18,439 bases of DNA from Deltaproteobacteria bacterium. Its GTDB lineage: Bacteria; Myxococcota; Polyangia; Polyangiales; B10-G4. A program made the position numbers and the translations under genes. Below the pieces are notes generated by a model. The model saw only the letters and a program-made list of their open reading frames with translations. It did no database searches and was not told where the DNA came from. The stretch is from the NCBI GenBank assembly GCA_019312705.1, contig JAFDCW010000013.1, positions 1 through 18,439 on the forward strand, read 5' to 3'. Shown here in pieces: positions 15,155 to 18,439 of this stretch (within the stretch, counting starts at the first letter, position 1; every line of letters begins with the position of its first letter).

Positions 15155-15253
15155 GTCCATACGTGTAGACGACTTCGTCCATACGTATGGACCGAGTCCA
15201 CACGTGTAGACTCGGACGCTACGTATGGACGGAGTCCATACGTGTGTACTCCG
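15155..15253. promoter_or_regulatory. Array of five ACGT-centred palindromic boxes (operator-like)
   Basis: Five boxes of the type GTCCATACGTRTRGAC are centred at 15162.5, 15184.5, 15203.5, 15222.5 and 15241.5, i.e. spaced 22, 19, 19 and 19 bp. Box 2 (15177-15192) is a perfect 16-bp palindrome. Box 3 (15192-15215) is a 24-bp palindrome with one mismatched pair, and box 5 (15230-15253) one with two. Boxes 1 and 4 are partial. The spacing of roughly two helical turns puts the sites on one face of the DNA. The array ends 16 bp before the start codon of the DNA-binding-like gene and also lies upstream of the divergent zinc-ribbon gene. Confidence 0.75.
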
Positions 15254-15269
15254 AACCCGGGAGCTCCCC

Positions 15270-15932
15270 ATGGCCCGCGCCTCGACGAAACGCCGCATCA
15301 ATACCAACAACCTCCGCGCCCTCGGCCGCGAGATGCGCCCCGTGGTCGCCAAGAACAAGAAGCAGGCGGAGCGACTGATAGTCGAGATCTCGAAGCGCCA
15401 GGCGCGCATCTCCGAGGACTTCTACCGCATCGGGGTGGCGCTCAAAGAGCTCTCCCGGCCGGCCCTCTACGAATCTGCCGGCCACAAGAACTTCCGCGAT
15501 CTCCTCAAAAAACGCGGCCTCATGAGCCCCGCCACCGCCTACAAGCTCATCGCCGTCGTCGACCACTACCCCAAAGCCAAGGCCCAGCGGATCGGCTTCG
15601 CCAAAGCCTACGCCCTCACTCGCTTCGTCGCGGCGACCCCCGCCGAGGACCGGGCGTCGGCCCTCGTCGACGAGAACCCCATCATCGGCCGCACGCCCCT
15701 CGACCGTATTTCTGTGCGCCGCCTCAACGAAGCGACGGATCGCGTTCGACGCGCCGCGGCGAAACCCACCAACGACCCCGAGGCGAAGGCCGCCCGGCGA
15801 GCGGGGCGGGAGCTTCAGCGAAAGCTCCGCGCCGCGGGTGCCCGGTCGGCGAAGGTGAAGGCCGTGCGCCTCGAAGGCAAGTGGCACCTGCGGACCGACA
15901 TGGAGGTCGAGGACGCGGAGTCGTGGGGGTAG
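15270..15932 (+). CDS. Small basic DNA-binding-like protein, possible regulator of the palindrome array
   Basis: 220 aa from ATG 15270. The first 30 residues are basic (MARASTKRRINTNN...). A helical core at about 45-120 reads FYRIGVALKELSRPALYESAGHKNFRDLLKKRGLMSPATAYKLIAVVDHYP, then AKAYALTRFVAATPAEDRA and a basic helical tail (RRAGRELQRKLRAAGARSAKVKAVR). The core pattern, a 'Y-x-SxG...F...L..RGLMS..TAYKLI' helix pair followed by a helix that ends before an E/D-rich turn, resembles the helical module found twice in the HNH endonuclease at 16515. In that family it probably binds DNA. No catalytic motif is seen. It sits directly after the five-box palindrome array, so autoregulation or a partition/centromere-like role is plausible but unproven. 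A 37-bp repeat copy lies 24 bp after its stop. Confidence 0.7.
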   Translation: MARASTKRRINTNNLRALGREMRPVVAKNKKQAERLIVEISKRQARISEDFYRIGVALKELSRPALYESAGHKNFRDLLKKRGLMSPATAYKLIAVVDHYPKAKAQRIGFAKAYALTRFVAATPAEDRASALVDENPIIGRTPLDRISVRRLNEATDRVRRAAAKPTNDPEAKAARRAGRELQRKLRAAGARSAKVKAVRLEGKWHLRTDMEVEDAESWG

Positions 15933-15955
15933 GTCGGGGGAGCGGCTCGCCCCGG

Positions 15956-15992
15956 CGGCCGCTCTTGGCGGCGAACTCCTCCGCCAGCGCCA
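15956..15992. repeat. 37-bp perfect direct repeat, right copy after the DNA-binding-like gene
   Basis: Identical to 14340-14376. On the minus strand it reads ALAEEFAAKSGR in a frame with no start codon upstream. It is therefore a gene-fragment copy or a recombination junction, not part of an intact gene. Confidence 0.9.
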
Positions 15993-16150
15993 AGGTATTG
16001 GCGTTCGGGAATCCGCTCAGGGTCAGGGAGGGGCCGCAATCGATGAGATTGCAGGGGAGACCGTCCGCATCAATCCCTGGATCGGGGGCGGAAGCACGCA
16101 GACGGGCGCTGTTGTTCGCCCAAGCGGCAATCGGCGTAGGCTTCCTCCCA
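15993..16150 (-). pseudogene. Possible coding remnant joined to the 37-bp repeat
   Basis: In the frame that continues through the repeat, the minus strand reads protein-like text including GIDADGLPCNLIDCG and PSLTLSGFPNANT with no stop, and then enters ALAEEFAAKSGR. No ATG, GTG or TTG opens this frame. It looks like a piece of an exported Cys-containing protein fused to the repeat. Chance openness in GC-rich DNA cannot be excluded. Confidence 0.3.
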
Positions 16151-16386
16151 TGACCGTATCGTCGCCGCCCGACTTCGACCTCGCCCCGCTCTTTGGCCGC
16201 GGCGAAACCCAGGCGCCGTGCGACCTGCCAACGTCATATAGCGTCCGTGAACGCACCGACGCGGTGGTTCCGTCCGGCAACATGGTTTGGCTGGCTATTG
16301 GGGGGTGGGCCCTTCGGCGAGGGGTGCCGGGTACGCCCGCGGTGGCGTGATGGCGACCAGCAACGTGGGTGGGCCGCGCGGCCGCT

Positions 16387-16426
16387 TCGCGTCCGCTCTG
16401 TCGCGGGCCGGGGGCCCACGACGCGA
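16387..16426 (+). terminator. Nested hairpin before the HNH gene
   Basis: TCGCGTC (16387-16393) pairs with GACGCGA (16420-16426), and inside it GGGCC (16405-16409) pairs with GGCCC (16413-16417). Only a short TTT follows about 10 bp downstream, so it is a weak terminator candidate that may shield the next promoter. Confidence 0.3.
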
Positions 16427-16461
16427 GGTGAACTCTTTGTAATAACCTGTGCATGTGTTCA

Positions 16462-16495
16462 GTCTCGTGCTAGAATACCTAGATAATCACGAGAC
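16462..16495 (+). promoter_or_regulatory. Inverted repeat and extended -10-like promoter of the HNH gene
   Basis: GTCTCGTG (16462-16469) and CACGAGAC (16488-16495) are perfect 8-bp arms around an AT-rich 18-bp centre. The centre contains TAGAAT (16471-16476) preceded by TGC, resembling an extended -10 element. No good -35 lies at the usual distance. The stretch is much more AT-rich than its surroundings, and the GTG start of the HNH gene follows 20 bp after the right arm. An operator over the promoter is a fair reading. Confidence 0.45.
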
Positions 16496-16514
16496 GTTCG
16501 TTGGGGGGCGACCT

Positions 16515-18439
16515 GTGGGCACACTGAGAGAGACAGGGCGGCAGAGTGCCGCTGCATTGGACGTGCAGACGGCGGCGGTCGGCAAGAAGGCGAACGGCGA
16601 CGTCAGTCGACGGGAGCTGGATTGCCGGCCCGAGGTCGACATCGAGGCGCTCGACGTCGCGAACGCGGAGCTGGCTCGGGGGCACGGGCGCCGGCGGCTT
16701 CGGGTGGGGCAGGCGGCGGACTTGTTGCTGACGCAGTCCGGGCATCGGGAGCTCGGGTTCTCGTCGGTGGGCGGGTATGCGCACGAGCGGCTCGGGCGAA
16801 GCGGGGCGTGGCTGCATGAGTCGCGGCGGGTCGCGAAGCAGCTGGGGGAGTTGCCGGCGTGCGAGGGGGCGCTCGGGCGCGGGCAGATCACGTGGAAGAT
16901 GGCGGGGCTGCTCGGGCGGCACGCGACGCCGGAGGATGAGGAGATCATGCTGGCGGCGGCGCGGCAGTGCACGGTGCGCGAGATGACGGCGCTGCTGGCG
17001 GACTGCGAGCTTCAGCGGGAGTCGGCCGAAGAAGACGAAGACGGGCTGCGCATGTGCACGGTGGTGCGGCAGGTCGAGGTGGGCACGCTGTGGGACGCGG
17101 AAGTGACGCGGCGGATCGTGGCGCACCTCGAGGGGCATGACCTCGGGAACGGGTGGATTGAGCCGGTGTTGGCGGAGGCGATGTCGACGATGCAGAACGC
17201 GGGGGTCGACCCGATGATCGAGTCGGTGGCCGATGAGTGCGGGCGCTTGATGGGGCGTCGTCGGGAGCAGACGGCGGCGCGGGAGCGCATGGAGGAGCTG
17301 GCTGAGGCGGCGATGCGGAACGGGAACTCGGCTGTAGCCGTGCATGGCTTCGCTGTCGAAGTCCGTGGAGCTGCACGGGTACAGACTAGTGGACGCGTCC
17401 GGGCGCAGCCCGGAGGCAAGTCAACAACCCCGCCGCCGCGGCAACGATCCCGGCTGGCAAGCGGCAACGGAAACGGGAACGGGAGCGGGAACGGGAACGG
17501 GAACGGGAGCGGGAACGGCGACGGAAACGGGAGCGTGGACGACTGGCCGTTGCCGACGGGCCCGGTGGCTCTCGACGCGGAGCTTCGGCAGCTGTGCGCG
17601 GGGCTCGACAACGCGGACGCGTGGCTCGGGGGCGGGCTGGAGCGGTTTCGGCGGGCCGGGGGGCATTCGCTGCTGGGCTACGCGAGCTTCGATCACTACG
17701 TGCGGGAGCGGCTGGGGCTGGGGCGGAGCGCGGCGTTTCTGAAGATGAAGCTGGCGCGGGAGGCGGAGCGGTTGCCGGAGATCGGCGAGGCGCTGCGGGG
17801 GGGCCGGGTCGACCAGGAGGCGGCGATGCTGGTCGCCCGGGTTGCGGTACCGCACACGGTCGGGGCGTGGCTCGAGCGGGCGTCGCGGCGGACGTACAAG
17901 CATCTGCGCGAGGAGGTCGAGTTGGTGGAGACGCAGCGGCGGCTCGAGGGCGGGGCGCGGGCAGGGGCGGCGTTGCCGCCGGGCGACGAGGAGGTCGCGG
18001 CGTTCTTCGAGCTCGAGATCACGATGCTGAGCGGGGAGATGGTGAAGAAGGCGCTTACGGACAAAGGGGTCCGGATGTGTCACCAGTTTCCGGAGACCGC
18101 GGGGGCGACGGGGCGGCGGGAGGTTTCGTTTCGGGTTCCCGAGGACGTGTTTGTGCAGTTCCGCATGGCGGAGGTGGCGTTTGCGGGCTCGGAGCTGCCC
18201 GGCGAGTTTCTGTCGTACATCTGCCGGACGTTTTGGTGGGTGTGGGGGCCTACCTTGGGCAAGAGCGACAAGTGGGAGGAGATCTATCGTCGTGACGGGT
18301 ACCGCTGCGCGTGTCCGGTGTGCAGTCGACGGGATGTGACGCTGCATCATGTGAAGTACCGGTCCGCTGGGGGCGGCGACGAGGGCGGCAATGTCCTGAG
18401 CGTTTGCGCTTGGTGTCACCTCGAGGGCGAGCACGGGGG
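16515..18439 (+). CDS. HNH endonuclease-domain protein with duplicated helical module, right end cut
   Basis: A continuous 641-codon frame runs from GTG 16515, with G-rich GGGGGG 6 bp upstream as a ribosome site, to the window edge. Two related helical modules lie at about 58-165 (LRVGQAADLLLTQSGHRELGFSSVGGYAHERLG...) and 360-470 (LGYASFDHYVRERLGLGRSAAFLKMKLAREAE). The linker between them includes a 24-residue Gly-Asn/Ser stretch (317-340). The C-terminus is an HNH nuclease with zinc-type Cys (C598, C600, C603), H611-H612, the GGGDEGGN loop, CAWC and a final H. HNH enzymes cut DNA at a single metal site. Family proteins are often multi-copy and mobile, linked to defence or gene transfer; which applies here is unknown. 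Third codon positions are dominated by G (GCG, CGG, GGG, CTG), unlike the C-ending codons of the other genes. Only a few C-terminal residues should be missing. Confidence 0.88.
   Translation, partial: MGTLRETGRQSAAALDVQTAAVGKKANGDVSRRELDCRPEVDIEALDVANAELARGHGRRRLRVGQAADLLLTQSGHRELGFSSVGGYAHERLGRSGAWLHESRRVAKQLGELPACEGALGRGQITWKMAGLLGRHATPEDEEIMLAAARQCTVREMTALLADCELQRESAEEDEDGLRMCTVVRQVEVGTLWDAEVTRRIVAHLEGHDLGNGWIEPVLAEAMSTMQNAGVDPMIESVADECGRLMGRRREQTAARERMEELAEAAMRNGNSAVAVHGFAVEVRGAARVQTSGRVRAQPGGKSTTPPPRQRSRLASGNGNGNGSGNGNGNGSGNGDGNGSVDDWPLPTGPVALDAELRQLCAGLDNADAWLGGGLERFRRAGGHSLLGYASFDHYVRERLGLGRSAAFLKMKLAREAERLPEIGEALRGGRVDQEAAMLVARVAVPHTVGAWLERASRRTYKHLREEVELVETQRRLEGGARAGAALPPGDEEVAAFFELEITMLSGEMVKKALTDKGVRMCHQFPETAGATGRREVSFRVPEDVFVQFRMAEVAFAGSELPGEFLSYICRTFWWVWGPTLGKSDKWEEIYRRDGYRCACPVCSRRDVTLHHVKYRSAGGGDEGGNVLSVCAWCHLEGEHG
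17463..17534 (+). repeat. Twelve tandem hexamers coding a Gly-Asn/Ser linker
   Basis: Twelve 6-bp units, mostly GGGAAC with GGGAGC, GGCAAC, GGAAAC and GGCGAC variants, encode alternating Gly and Asn/Ser/Asp in the HNH protein. Copy-number change by slippage would keep the frame and only alter linker length. Confidence 0.9.

Larger units (their letters stand above)
15933..16514. other. 582-bp stretch without a convincing gene
   Basis: It holds, in order, the right copy of the 37-bp repeat (15956-15992), a minus-strand coding-like remnant up to about 16150, a GGCCGCGCGGCC palindrome (16372-16383), a nested hairpin (16387-16426) and an AT-rich promoter-like stretch with an 8-bp inverted repeat (16462-16495). 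A 66-codon plus-strand frame at 16150-16350 has no ribosome site or recognisable domain, and I do not call it a gene. Confidence 0.6.

Noticed and set aside
15155..15253. CRISPR array
   Set aside because: The units are palindromic boxes with only a few bases between them; there are no unique 30-40 bp spacers and no cas genes.
16150..16350. Small plus-strand gene of 66 codons
   Set aside because: No ribosome site, no domain, and an odd composition; it overlaps remnant-like and palindromic sequence.
16479..17345. Long minus-strand open frame (288 codons) opposite the HNH gene
   Set aside because: Translation is Pro/Arg/His-rich low-complexity text. It lies antisense to a frame with clear domains, and GC-rich codons open this phase by chance.
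17421..18434. Long minus-strand open frame (337 codons) opposite the HNH nuclease end
   Set aside because: Same kind of shadow: it translates the Gly-Asn hexamers as a Pro/Val repeat and has no domain.

Overview
The window is very GC-rich and gene-dense. Its gene content points to a predatory or soil myxobacterium-like member of Myxococcota, perhaps Sandaracinaceae/Polyangia. Reasons are a eukaryote-like Ser/Thr kinase with a C-terminal membrane anchor, a partner TPR membrane protein, Asp/Gly-rich and Cys-rich repeat lipoproteins with a MopE-type motif, and at least seven probable lipoproteins in 18 kb. The taxon is an inference from gene style, not from a marker gene. No rRNA, tRNA or CRISPR array was seen.

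Layout. (1) 1-878 (-): a lipoprotein of the endonuclease/exonuclease/phosphatase fold, cut by the left edge. It diverges from 1008-2711 (+), a phospholipase D-like lipoprotein that appears to end in a starch-binding CBM20-type domain. (2) 2875-3306 (+): a UspA-type stress protein, converging with only 4 bp of gap on a minus-strand operon. (3) 8092-3311 (-), in transcription order: a TPR/membrane protein, a 722-aa Cys-rich repeat lipoprotein, a four-CBS-domain protein and an archaemetzincin-like lipoprotein protease. The junction between the Cys-rich and CBS genes carries a 48-bp imperfect duplication. It has apparently cut the C-terminus off the Cys-rich protein and left a 35-codon leader ORF in front of the CBS gene. 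(4) 8116-9675 (+): the Ser/Thr kinase, divergent from the TPR gene with only 23 bp between two GTG starts. (5) 9781-13258 (+): three lipoprotein genes with overlapping stop/start codons, namely an unrecognised 514-aa protein, an LpoB-like penicillin-binding-protein activator and a COG3014-like TPR lipoprotein. This is probably an outer-membrane cell-wall synthesis module and is followed by a hairpin. (6) 13362-14147 (+): a small membrane protein.

(7) 14264-16514 is an accessory-looking stretch. A zinc-ribbon protein (-) and a small DNA-binding-like protein (+) diverge from a 217-bp region holding five regularly spaced ACGT-centred palindromic boxes. A perfect 37-bp direct repeat brackets this stretch: one copy lies inside the zinc-ribbon gene, the other just past the DNA-binding gene. 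A 582-bp non-coding stretch with remnants and inverted repeats follows. (8) 16515-18439 (+): a large HNH endonuclease gene with a duplicated helical domain and a Gly-Asn linker, cut by the right edge and with codon use unlike the rest.

The most interesting parts are the palindrome array with its adjacent DNA-binding-like gene inside 37-bp direct repeats, and the stop/RBS/start duplication at 4951-5102.
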